Below are positions 1 through 8,193 of a stretch of DNA of 64,000 nt, in pieces. The notes under the pieces were generated by a model, which was given only the letters and a program-made list of their open reading frames with translations, was not told the DNA's origin and did no database searches. The position numbers and the translations under genes are program-made. The stretch lies in contig JAIQFX010000012.1 of the NCBI GenBank assembly GCA_020073005.1, positions 36,476 through 100,475 on the forward strand. The letters run 5' to 3'. Numbering within the stretch: position 1 is the stretch's first letter; each line of letters starts with the position of its first letter. Origin of the DNA: Terriglobia bacterium. GTDB taxonomy: Bacteria; Acidobacteriota; Vicinamibacteria; Vicinamibacterales; CAVVIG01.

Positions 1-1
1 C

Positions 2-607
2 GAGTTGCTGGAGTTCGGCAGGGATTTCGACGAAGCGCGCGAGCGGGTGGAGCAGCTGCAGCACGAACGCGGTCTGCGCTACGTGCATTCGGCGAACGAG
101 CCGCTGCTGCTGGCCGGCGTCGGGACCTACGCGCTCGAGATCTTCGAAGAACAGCCGGACGCGGACGTGATCCTCGTGCCGATCGGCGGCGGCAGCGGCG
201 CGTGCGGCTGCGCCATCGTGCGGACCGGCGTCGGCAGCCGCGCCAAGGTGATCGGCGTGCAGGCCGAGCGCGCCGACGCGTTCACGCGATCGTGGCGGAC
301 CGGCACGCGCATCGTCGGGGACAAAGTGGATACGTTTGCCGAGGGTGTGGCGACGCGCGTGACGTTCGATCTCCCATTCGGCATCCTGCAGCGCGAGCTC
401 GACGACATCATCACGCTGACCGAAGACGAGCTGGCGGAAGGCGTGCGGCTCGCGCTTCGCACGACGCACAACGTCGCCGAAGGCGCCGGTGTCGCGCCGC
501 TGATGGCCGCGCTGAAGGCGCGCGATCGGTTCGACGGGCAAAAAATCGTCTGCGTGATGAGTGGCGGCAACATCGACCGCGCCACGCTCGCGCGCATCCT
601 CGCGTGA
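2..607 (+). CDS. Threonine/serine dehydratase, C-terminal part (cut by window edge)
   Basis: This is the last ~200 residues of a fold-type II PLP enzyme of the threonine ammonia-lyase family, which deaminates threonine (or serine) to an oxoacid and ammonia in the cytoplasm. The glycine-rich phosphate-binding loop (VPIGGGSGACG) is at about residues 58-68, followed by the GDKVDTFAEGVA segment and the C-terminal VMSGGNID motif near the PLP ring nitrogen. The PLP lysine lies upstream of the window. The reading frame is open from base 2, and the TTG at 5 is not a credible start. There is no C-terminal ACT domain, so it resembles the short catabolic type rather than full-length biosynthetic IlvA. 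Threonine versus serine preference cannot be told from this fragment. Confidence 0.88.
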   Translation, partial: ELLEFGRDFDEARERVEQLQHERGLRYVHSANEPLLLAGVGTYALEIFEEQPDADVILVPIGGGSGACGCAIVRTGVGSRAKVIGVQAERADAFTRSWRTGTRIVGDKVDTFAEGVATRVTFDLPFGILQRELDDIITLTEDELAEGVRLALRTTHNVAEGAGVAPLMAALKARDRFDGQKIVCVMSGGNIDRATLARILA

Positions 608-684
608 TCGACCGCCAAAAAGTGCGAAGGAGGAGGCAATAAGTTCACAAGGAAGTGATGAGCGTCAGATAGGATCTGCGTACC

Positions 685-3600
685 ATGCGCAGACTGCTGA
701 CGCTTCTTGTCACTCCCCGACGATTCACTCCCGTAGCGGCAGTTCTGCTGCTCGCTCTTTGTGGCTACGTGGCATTTGCTGCCATCTCGCTCTCGACTGT
801 CACCAGCTCCTCGCAGAACTTCGACGGGATGGGCATTCCGGCGACGACGTCGACGGCGTCGACGTTGCCCGCAGACTTCCGCGCGGACAATCCCGCGACG
901 GTTCGCACGGTGGGCACATTCGCAGGCGCCGGCACGACGACCGCGCGCGCGGGAGGCGCCAGCCTGTCGACGTCGGCGGGGAATGGCATCTACAACTTCG
1001 GCGCCGGCACGGCGACGTTGGGCAGCTCCGATAGAGCCGTCGGGTTTCTCTCCTCCGGCACCGCGACTGCCAGCGGCAACCTCTACGCACAATTCGCGAA
1101 TAACACCGGCAGCGCCTTGAACGGACTGCAGATCTCGTACAACGTCGAGAAGTATCGCAAGGGCATCAATGCCGCCGGCTTCCGAATCCAGTTGTTCTAT
1201 TCCATGGACGGGAGCGCCTGGACGAGCGCGGGAAACGACTTCCTGACGGCCTTCGCGGCAGATCCGGGCACGACCAGCAGCGACAATACCGGCTACGCGA
1301 CGGCGCCGGGTGTGACGGTCGCGGTCACGAACAAGACGCTGAACGTCGCGATTCCGAACGGCAGCAACTTCTATCTCGCGTGGAACTACTCGGTTACGTC
1401 CGGGTCGGCAACCACCAACGGACAGGCGCTCGCGATCGACGACATTTCCATCCTCGGCATTGGCAGCGGACCGACCAATCCGACCGGCGCCGGAAACGCG
1501 GCGCCGGCCACTATCCAGGCGGGCAACTCGACGCTGCTCACGGTCGCCGTGACGCCGGGCGCCAATCCCGCGAGCACGGGCCTCGCGGTCACGACAGACC
1601 TGAGCGCCATCGGAGGATCCGCATCGCAGCAGTTCTTCGACGATGGCACGAACGGTGACCTGACGGCAGGCGACAACATCTTTTCCTTCACGGCAGTGGT
1701 GCCCGTCGCCACCAGCGCCGGAGGCAAGTCGCTTCCGGCTGCGATCAGTGACGCGCAGGGACGCAGCGGGAACGCGTCGATCGCGCTGACCGTGACGCCG
1801 GCGACGACGTCGCCGACGGGAATCGGGTCCGCCGATCCCGCCAGTCTGCAGGCGGAGCACGATACGCTGCTCACGGTGGCAATTACGCTGGGCACGAATC
1901 CCGTCAGCACTGGTGTGACCGTGACGGGCGACCTGACGGCGATCGGAGGCGGCGCGTCGCAACAGTTCTACGACGACGGCACGCACGGCGACGTCGTCGC
2001 CGGCAACAACGTCTTCTCGTTCAAGGCGACCGTGGCCAGCGGCACCACCGCAGGCGCGAAGACGTCGCCGGTGACGATTGCCGACGCGCAGACGCGCAGC
2101 AGCACGGCGTCCCTCGGACTGACCGTGCTGCCGCCTCCGCCGCCGACGACCGTGAAAATCAGTCAGGTGTACGGCGGCGGCGGGAACTCGGGCTCGACGT
2201 ACCTGAACGATTTCATCGAGCTCTTCAATCAAGGCTCCACGCCGGTCTCGCTGGACGGCTGGACGGTGCAGGCCACATCCGCGGCCGGCACGTCGTGGAC
2301 GGCGAACGGCGTGCCGACGCCGTTGTCGGGAACGATTCAGCCCGGCCACTACTATCTGATTCAGGAATCCGCGAACGGCGGTGGAACGACGCCGCTGCCG
2401 ACCCCCGACGCGATCGGCGTGCTGGCCTTGAGCGCCTCGAACGCGAAAATCGCGCTCGTCGCGAGCCCGGCGACGCTGAGCGGGTCGTGTCCGCTTGGTG
2501 GCCTGGTCGTGGACTTCGTGGGATACGGGACGGCGAACTGCTCGGAAGGCGGCGCCGCGGCGCCGACACTCTCGAACACCACGTCGGCCGTGCGACGCGG
2601 CAACGGCTGCGTGGACACCGACAACAACGCCAGCGACTTCGCCGAAGTCGGTCCGATCCCGCGCGACAGCGCGGCGCCCGTGCACTCGTGCGGGGGCGAT
2701 CCGGCCGAGCCGTCCGGCGTGGGCATCGCGTCGCCGTCGGCCCTGGATCCCGCAACGAACACGCTGCTGACGGTGCGCGTCACGCCGGCGAGTGTCCCGG
2801 CGAGCGGCGGCGTCTCGGTCATCGCGGATCTGACGAGCGTCGGCGGCGCGGCCGCGCAAACCTTCTATGACGACGGCACGCACGGCGATCTGCTCGCCGG
2901 CGACAACGTGTTCTCGTTCCTTGCGACCGTCGGCGTGGACATCACGACCGGCGCGAAGTACATGGTCCCGGTCATCCGGGATGCCGAGGGCCGGACGGCG
3001 ACCGCGCCCATCACGCTGACGGTGAGCAGTCCGACGTGCGGCGTCGAGCGGTGGACCGTCAAGGTGGGATCGGACATGGACGTGGATCTCGTGAATCTCG
3101 GCGCCCATGTGCCCACGACGATCGCCACGCTCGCGGCGCTGCCGGCGCCACTGTCGTCCGACATCGATCTCGGCGGGCCGTTCGCGAACAACCGCATCAC
3201 GCCGACCGAGACGACGGTGTTCGTCATCGACGCGACGATGACCTTCTATAAGAAGGAGACCGACGTCGACTACCACATCGTCCTCGACGATGGCGCCGGG
3301 CACACGCTCATCTCGGAGATCCCGAACCCGGCGTGCATCCTGGCGCCGAGTCCGCTCGGATCCGGCCGTGTGCTCGTGCCGAGCCCGCTGGGCGCGGGGA
3401 TCGCCGCGGCTCGCGAGAAATTCGACACGCGCCTCTCGGCGCAGACGTTCTTCCAGAACGCGGGCATCCCCGTGCGCATGACGGGCGTCGGCTTCTTCGA
3501 CTTCGAGCACGGCCAGACCGGCGTCGCGCCGAACGCGATCGAGCTCCATCCGGTGATCGACATCAGCTTCCGCGGCAACACGACGGCGACGCTGATGTCC

Positions 3601-4434
3601 AGCGCGAACCCGTCGGTGTACGGCCAGCCGGTGACGTTCACGGCGACGGTGACCAACCTCGGCAACGAGGGAGCGTTCACGCCGACCGGCGAAGTGACGT
3701 TCTTCGACGCCGGGAACTCGTTCGTCGTGGCGCTCGACGGGAACGGGCAGGCGGCGTTCACGACGAGCGCGCTGACCGCGGGACCGCACGCGCTGACCGT
3801 GTCCTACGTCGGCGACGCGACGTCGCTGCCGGGCGTCTCGGCGCCGCTTCCCATCACGATTGACCCGGCGCCGCTGACGGTGACCGCCGCGGACAAGACG
3901 CGCGAGTTCGGCGCGCCGGACCCGGTGTTCACGGGAACGCTCACGGGCGTCGTGCCTGGTGACGACATCACCGCGTCGTACGCCACGACGGCGGTGTCGA
4001 CGAGCCTGCCGGGCACGTACCCGATCGTCGCGACGCCGAACGATCCGCTGGGGCGGCTCGCGAACTACACCGTGACCGCGCACGACGGCGTCCTGACGAT
4101 CGTCGACACGACGCCGCCGGCGATCCTGTCCGTCACGCCGAGCGTCACGTCGATCTGGCCGCCGGACCACAAGATGGTGTCCGTGTCGATCGCGGTGAGC
4201 GCGAGCGACGCGGTCGATCCGTCGCCGGCGTGTCACGTGACCGGCGTCACCGGCAACGAAGGGTCGAGCGCGGATTGGCAGATCGCGGGACCGCTGACGG
4301 TGAACCTGCTCGCCGGCCGCGACGGCGGCGGCAGCGGCCGCATCTACACGATCGGCGTGCAGTGCGTCGACAGCTTCGGCAACGCCTCCTCATCGTCGAC
4401 CGCCGTCGTGGTGCCGCACGACCAGCGGAAGTAA
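685..4434 (+). CDS. Large secreted multi-domain protein (repeated choice-of-anchor/Ig-like modules, lamin-tail domain, MBG domain)
   Basis: A 1249-residue exported protein starting with a basic, hydrophobic signal sequence (about residues 1-33). Residues ~45-260 form a beta-rich domain of unknown family. A ~75-residue module ending in F-[FY]-DDG-T-x-GD-x-x-AG-[DN]-N occurs three times, at about 260-335, 377-450 and 677-750. A lamin-tail domain (KISQVYGGGGNSGS, LNDFIELFNQG) lies between copies two and three (about 487-640). The C-terminal third carries an Ig-like domain (TATLMSSANPSVYGQPVTF), an MBG-like domain (PLTVTAADKTREFGAPDPVF) and a final Ig-like domain. No sortase motif or membrane anchor is visible. 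The role is likely surface adhesion or matrix, by inference. The ATG at 685 is preceded by AGGAT. Long ORFs on the opposite strand here are GC-skew shadows. Confidence 0.85.
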   Translation: MRRLLTLLVTPRRFTPVAAVLLLALCGYVAFAAISLSTVTSSSQNFDGMGIPATTSTASTLPADFRADNPATVRTVGTFAGAGTTTARAGGASLSTSAGNGIYNFGAGTATLGSSDRAVGFLSSGTATASGNLYAQFANNTGSALNGLQISYNVEKYRKGINAAGFRIQLFYSMDGSAWTSAGNDFLTAFAADPGTTSSDNTGYATAPGVTVAVTNKTLNVAIPNGSNFYLAWNYSVTSGSATTNGQALAIDDISILGIGSGPTNPTGAGNAAPATIQAGNSTLLTVAVTPGANPASTGLAVTTDLSAIGGSASQQFFDDGTNGDLTAGDNIFSFTAVVPVATSAGGKSLPAAISDAQGRSGNASIALTVTPATTSPTGIGSADPASLQAEHDTLLTVAITLGTNPVSTGVTVTGDLTAIGGGASQQFYDDGTHGDVVAGNNVFSFKATVASGTTAGAKTSPVTIADAQTRSSTASLGLTVLPPPPPTTVKISQVYGGGGNSGSTYLNDFIELFNQGSTPVSLDGWTVQATSAAGTSWTANGVPTPLSGTIQPGHYYLIQESANGGGTTPLPTPDAIGVLALSASNAKIALVASPATLSGSCPLGGLVVDFVGYGTANCSEGGAAAPTLSNTTSAVRRGNGCVDTDNNASDFAEVGPIPRDSAAPVHSCGGDPAEPSGVGIASPSALDPATNTLLTVRVTPASVPASGGVSVIADLTSVGGAAAQTFYDDGTHGDLLAGDNVFSFLATVGVDITTGAKYMVPVIRDAEGRTATAPITLTVSSPTCGVERWTVKVGSDMDVDLVNLGAHVPTTIATLAALPAPLSSDIDLGGPFANNRITPTETTVFVIDATMTFYKKETDVDYHIVLDDGAGHTLISEIPNPACILAPSPLGSGRVLVPSPLGAGIAAAREKFDTRLSAQTFFQNAGIPVRMTGVGFFDFEHGQTGVAPNAIELHPVIDISFRGNTTATLMSSANPSVYGQPVTFTATVTNLGNEGAFTPTGEVTFFDAGNSFVVALDGNGQAAFTTSALTAGPHALTVSYVGDATSLPGVSAPLPITIDPAPLTVTAADKTREFGAPDPVFTGTLTGVVPGDDITASYATTAVSTSLPGTYPIVATPNDPLGRLANYTVTAHDGVLTIVDTTPPAILSVTPSVTSIWPPDHKMVSVSIAVSASDAVDPSPACHVTGVTGNEGSSADWQIAGPLTVNLLAGRDGGGSGRIYTIGVQCVDSFGNASSSSTAVVVPHDQRK

Positions 4435-4445
4435 GCCGGCGGTCG

Positions 4446-5171
4446 TCAGCGGCCCTGAAGCGTGAAGTTGATCGTCACGGTCATCACGAGAGGGACCGCC
4501 ACGCCGTTGAGCAGCGTCGGCGTGTACTTCCACTGGCGCACGGCGTCGACGGCGGCTTGATCGAGGAGCGGAATCGATCGCAGGACGCGCACGGATGCAA
4601 CGTCGCCGTGCGTGTCGATGATCGCCTCGAGGATGACGACGCCTTCCTTCCGCGCCGCCGACGCGATCGCCGGATAGACCGGCGCGACATCGACGAGCTT
4701 TCGCGGCATCTGCATTCCTGAGTGAAGCCTGATCGGATCCTGCGGCGGCGCCGGTGGAGGCGTTCGCTCGACGATCGCGGCGCGCGGCTCTCCCGATCCA
4801 GGCTCGTGATCGACGCCGTCGATCACGCCAACCTGTTGCGTCTTCACGTCTTCGAATCCGGTCTCGGGGATGATTCCCGCCGGCGGAACAATCGGCGCCG
4901 CGTTGATCGATGCCGCGTGTTCGAGCGGCTTCTCTGCGCGCGTGCGTTGCGGCGGCGGCAATGGGATGTCGAGCAGCTGGATGGCGCGGATGCTCTCGAA
5001 CGACAGCGGGCGTCTCGGCGTCGGCAGCGGGCCGACGGCCAGCAACTGCGCGACGAGCAGGCTGGAGATGACGACGGCGTGAAGGACGATCGAGCAGACG
5101 GTGAGCGCGCGTCGAAGCGCGGCGCGCGAGGCAGGGCGTACGACGGCATCGCCGAACAGATCGCGCGGCAT
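4446..5171 (-). CDS. TonB family protein (energy transducer-like)
   Basis: A 241-residue inner-membrane protein with one N-terminal transmembrane segment (about residues 24-46, LTVCSIVLHAVVISSLLVAQ), a proline-rich periplasmic spacer (PPPQRT, PPPAPPQDP) and a C-terminal TonB domain. That domain is recognised by YPAIASAARKEGVVILEAIID, GDVASVRVLRSIPLLDQAAV and VRQWKYTPTLLNG. It would transmit proton motive force to TonB-dependent receptors, two of which lie further along. The ATG at 5171 has GGAGGG five bases upstream, so the ORF extension to 5192 is rejected. It ends 11 bases from the stop of the convergent surface protein. No exbB or exbD is adjacent. It may instead be one of the orphan TonB-C proteins common in this phylum. 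Confidence 0.85.
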   Translation of the reverse strand: MPRDLFGDAVVRPASRAALRRALTVCSIVLHAVVISSLLVAQLLAVGPLPTPRRPLSFESIRAIQLLDIPLPPPQRTRAEKPLEHAASINAAPIVPPAGIIPETGFEDVKTQQVGVIDGVDHEPGSGEPRAAIVERTPPPAPPQDPIRLHSGMQMPRKLVDVAPVYPAIASAARKEGVVILEAIIDTHGDVASVRVLRSIPLLDQAAVDAVRQWKYTPTLLNGVAVPLVMTVTINFTLQGR

Positions 5172-5286
5172 GGACCCTCCAGTCGTGATCACGATCGGAG
5201 CGCGCCGCCCGGCCAGCTCGACGTCGCGCTTATCGCGGACTTGTCATCACGTCAGGTTGGACACCGATTGACGGTGGAGGTTCCCG

Positions 5287-5985
5287 CTATCGCTTCAGAG
5301 CGCGGTTCGCACGACGAAAGACCGCGTCCATCATCGGCGGCGTGAGCTTGCCGGTGTTCGTGTTCTGCCGGCTCGGGTGGTAGCAGCCGATCAGCGTCTG
5401 GCCGTTCGACAGACGATGCGCGAGCGCGTGGCCGAACGCCGGTCTGGGCCGCGCGTTCACGCCGCGCTCTTTCAGCAGCCGCAAGTACGCGTCGAACGCG
5501 ATCCGGCCGAGCGCGACGACGACGCGGATCCGCGGCAGCGCGGCGATCTCGGCGTCGAGATGCGGCAGGCACCGCGCGATCTCTTCAGGCGTCGGCTTGT
5601 TGTCGGGCGGCGCGCATCGCACCGCGGCCGCGATGAACGCGTCTTTCAGCTTCAAGCCATCATCACGACGCTGCGAGGTCGGGATGTTCGCGAAGCCGGC
5701 GCGGTGGAGCGCCGACATCAGGAAGTCGCCTGAGCCGCCCACGCCGTCGCCCGTGAAGACGCGGCCGGTGCGGTTGGCGCCGTGCGCGGCGGGCGCGAGG
5801 CCGATCAGCAGCAGCCGCGCCTTCGGATCGCCGAAGCCGGGGACCGGCTTGCCCCAGTAGATTTCGTCGCGAAACGCGCGCCGCTTCTCGCGCGCGACGC
5901 GCTCGCAGTACTTCCGGAGACGCGGACAACGCTCGCACGAGATGATCTGCTCGCGAACGGAGGCGAGCGCGATGAATGTGGTCAT
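5287..5985 (-). CDS. Uracil-DNA glycosylase, family 5 (UDGb-like, Fe-S)
   Basis: A 232-residue base-excision-repair enzyme that removes uracil and related deaminated bases from DNA. The N-terminal CERCPRL (Cys17, Cys20) and the later Cys124 and Cys139 match the four cysteines of the [4Fe-4S] cluster in family 4/5 glycosylases. Motif 1 reads GLAPAAHGANRTGR and motif 2 reads HPSRQNTNTG. The A-P-A-A-H-G-A-N form is typical of family 5 (UDGb) rather than family 4, which has an acidic catalytic residue there. The start codon (ATG ACC ACA TTC) lies inside the left end of an inverted-repeat element (5973-6075), so the first residues MTTF are repeat-encoded. No clear Shine-Dalgarno is present. Confidence 0.92.
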   Translation of the reverse strand: MTTFIALASVREQIISCERCPRLRKYCERVAREKRRAFRDEIYWGKPVPGFGDPKARLLLIGLAPAAHGANRTGRVFTGDGVGGSGDFLMSALHRAGFANIPTSQRRDDGLKLKDAFIAAAVRCAPPDNKPTPEEIARCLPHLDAEIAALPRIRVVVALGRIAFDAYLRLLKERGVNARPRPAFGHALAHRLSNGQTLIGCYHPSRQNTNTGKLTPPMMDAVFRRANRALKR

Positions 5986-6075
5986 CGAGCCATCTGGTTA
6001 TCTGATCATCGATTGGTCGATTGGACTGTTCGTTCGAAATGACTCAATAACCAAATGACTCAATGACCACATTCA
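5973..6075. repeat. MITE-like inverted-repeat element, copy 1
   Basis: A 103-bp element with ~28-bp imperfect terminal inverted repeats beginning TGAATGTGGTCATCGAG and ending with the complement, ATGACTCAATGACCACATTCA-like. It fills the gap between two minus-strand genes. It contains the start codon of the uracil-DNA glycosylase and the TGA stop of the M13 peptidase. Related copies are at 8097-8193 and 30351-30439. The central loop differs between copies. Confidence 0.75.
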
Positions 6076-8109
6076 CCATACACGACAGGCGTTTGCGCGG
6101 ACCATGGGGGCATCCGGTTTACACGCAAACGCCTTCTGGAACTCCGGCATGTTCGAGATGACGCCGTTCACGCGGTAACGCGCCGGCGCGTGCGGGTTGG
6201 TCTGCGCGAGCATCCGCTCGCGCTCGGGCCGCGAGTTCTCGCACCAGCTCTGGCCGTAGCCGACGAAGAAGCGCTGTTCCGGCGTGTAGCCGTCGAGCGT
6301 CGACGTCGTCGCCAGGGTCGCCGGCGTCAGCGTCGCGAGGTACGCCATCAGCGCGATGCGCGTGCCGCCGTTGTCCGCGGCGTTCTCGCCGAGCGTGAGC
6401 TTGCCGTTGACCTTCACTTCGTCGACGGCCGTGAAGCCCGAGTACTCGTCGACGACGCATGCCGCGCGCTCGTCGAACGCCTTCGAGTCCTCCGGCGTCC
6501 ACCAGTCCTTGAGGTTGCCCTGCGCGTCGAACTGCCGGCCCTCGTCGTCGAAGCCGTGCGTGAGCTCGTGGCCGATGATCGCGCCGGCGCCGCCGTAGTT
6601 GACGGCCGGATCCGCGCCGGTCGTGAAGAACGGCGGCTGCAGGATGCCGGCGGGGAAGTTGATGTTGTTCTGCAGCGGGTGGTAGTACGCGTTCACCGTC
6701 GGCGGCGTCATCTCCCACTCGCCCTTGTCGAGCGGCTTGCCGATCCGGTTCATCTGGCGATGGAACTCGAAGATGTTGGCGCGCTGCGAATTGCCGAGCG
6801 CGTCGCCGCGGACGATCTTCAGCGCGCTGTAGTCGCGCCACTTGTCCGGGTAGCCGATCTTGTTCGCGATCGCGTGCAGCTTCACGATCGCGGCCTGCTT
6901 CGTCGTGTCGCTCATCCAGCTGAGGCCCTGGATGTCCTGCTCGAGGGAGGTCTCGAGCTCGCGGACCATCTTCAGCGTGTCTTCCTTGGCGCGCGGCGGG
7001 AACGTCTCGCGCACGAACGCCTGGCCGAGGGCTTCGCCAAGATCGCTGTCGGTGTACTGCACGCAGCGCTTCCAGCGCGGGCGCAGCTCCTGCACGCCCA
7101 TCAGCGTCGTGCTGTAGAAATGAAAGTTCTCGTTGACGAACGGCGCGGACAGCACGGCCGCCGACGCGTGGACGAGCTGCCAGCGCAGGTACGTTCGGAC
7201 GTCGGCGATCGGCGTGGACTTCGCCAGCGCGTCGAACGCCTTGAAGAATTCCGGCTCGGTCACGTTCACGGCGTCGATCGACGCCGCGCCGACGCCCTTG
7301 AAGTACTGGCTCCAATCGAACGACGGCGTCAGCGCCTGCACCTCCGCGCGCGACAGCTTGTGATACACGGCCGACGGGTCGCGCCGCTTGACCGCGTCGA
7401 ACGCGTCCTTGGCGAGGGCCGTCTCGATGCGCATCACGGTTGCCGCGGCCGCGGCGCTGTCGCCCAACCCCGGCCCGAGCAATCCGTACATCTTGCCGAC
7501 GTGCTCCACGTACTGCGTCCGCAGCTCGACCGACTTCGCATCGTCGCGGAAGTAGTAATCGCGGTCCGGCAGGCCGAGGCCGCCCTGATCCGCGATCGCC
7601 ATGATCATGCTGGCGTTCTTGAAGTCCGACTCCGCGCCGAAGCTGAAGAACGCGCCGACGCCCATCGTGTGCAGCTCCGCGAGGAGCGACGGCAGCTCGC
7701 GGACGCTGGAGAAGGCGGCGATCTTCTTCAGCGCGGCATCGAGCGGACGCGCGCCCCTGGCGTCAATCGCCGATTCGTCCATGCAGCTCGCGTAGTAATC
7801 GCCGATCTGTTGCGTCAGCGGATCGCGCGCGGCCGCGGCCGTTTCCAGAATCTTGCGGAGCAGCGCGTTGTTCCGCTCCTGCAGTTCCTCGCCGCGGCCC
7901 CACGCCGATCGATCGGCCGGAATCGGATGATTCGCGGTCCAGCCGCCGCAGGCGTACTTGTAGAAGTCCACGCAGGGATCAGCGCCGCGATCGATGAGCG
8001 AGAGGTCGAGGCCGGAGGCCGATGACGCTTGGCCGTGTGCGACTCCGGTCGACAGTGGAAAGACGATGCACGTGAAGGCGAGGAGGAGGCGGCGCGTGAA
8101 TGTGGTCAT
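6073..8109 (-). CDS. M13 family metallopeptidase (neprilysin-like), copy A
   Basis: A 678-residue secreted zinc endopeptidase of the M13 (neprilysin/PepO) family, which cleaves short peptides outside the cytoplasm. The N-terminus is a signal sequence (RRLLLAFTCIVFPLSTGVAHGQA). The zinc site is HELTH (His514, Glu515, His518) with the third ligand in GENAAD (Glu575), and NAYYHPLQNNINFPAG is the conserved substrate-binding strand. It ends in C-R-V-W, the usual M13 terminus. It is followed downstream by the uracil-DNA glycosylase and is paralogous to the gene immediately upstream on the same strand (8191-10218). The start ATG lies inside inverted-repeat copy 2, and no good ribosome-binding site is seen. 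Confidence 0.95.
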   Translation of the reverse strand: MTTFTRRLLLAFTCIVFPLSTGVAHGQASSASGLDLSLIDRGADPCVDFYKYACGGWTANHPIPADRSAWGRGEELQERNNALLRKILETAAAARDPLTQQIGDYYASCMDESAIDARGARPLDAALKKIAAFSSVRELPSLLAELHTMGVGAFFSFGAESDFKNASMIMAIADQGGLGLPDRDYYFRDDAKSVELRTQYVEHVGKMYGLLGPGLGDSAAAAATVMRIETALAKDAFDAVKRRDPSAVYHKLSRAEVQALTPSFDWSQYFKGVGAASIDAVNVTEPEFFKAFDALAKSTPIADVRTYLRWQLVHASAAVLSAPFVNENFHFYSTTLMGVQELRPRWKRCVQYTDSDLGEALGQAFVRETFPPRAKEDTLKMVRELETSLEQDIQGLSWMSDTTKQAAIVKLHAIANKIGYPDKWRDYSALKIVRGDALGNSQRANIFEFHRQMNRIGKPLDKGEWEMTPPTVNAYYHPLQNNINFPAGILQPPFFTTGADPAVNYGGAGAIIGHELTHGFDDEGRQFDAQGNLKDWWTPEDSKAFDERAACVVDEYSGFTAVDEVKVNGKLTLGENAADNGGTRIALMAYLATLTPATLATTSTLDGYTPEQRFFVGYGQSWCENSRPERERMLAQTNPHAPARYRVNGVISNMPEFQKAFACKPDAPMVRANACRVW

Positions 8110-8193
8110 CGAGTCATCTCGTTATCTGGTCAGTGATTGGTCAATTGAGCATCGCAATGACTAGATAACCATATGACTCAATGCCCAAATTCA
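8097..8193. repeat. MITE-like inverted-repeat element, copy 2
   Basis: A 97-bp element of the same family as 5973-6075. The left end is TGAATGTGGTCATCGAGTCA and the right end is its imperfect complement finishing in AAATTCA. The left end encodes the first residues (MTTF) of M13 copy A. The right end holds the TGA stop of M13 copy B at 8191-8193. Confidence 0.75.

Noticed and set aside
127..4236. 1369-residue minus-strand ORF opposite the dehydratase and surface protein
   Set aside because: Extremely Arg-rich low-complexity translation typical of an antisense frame in GC-rich DNA. The plus-strand protein has recognisable domains and a signal peptide.
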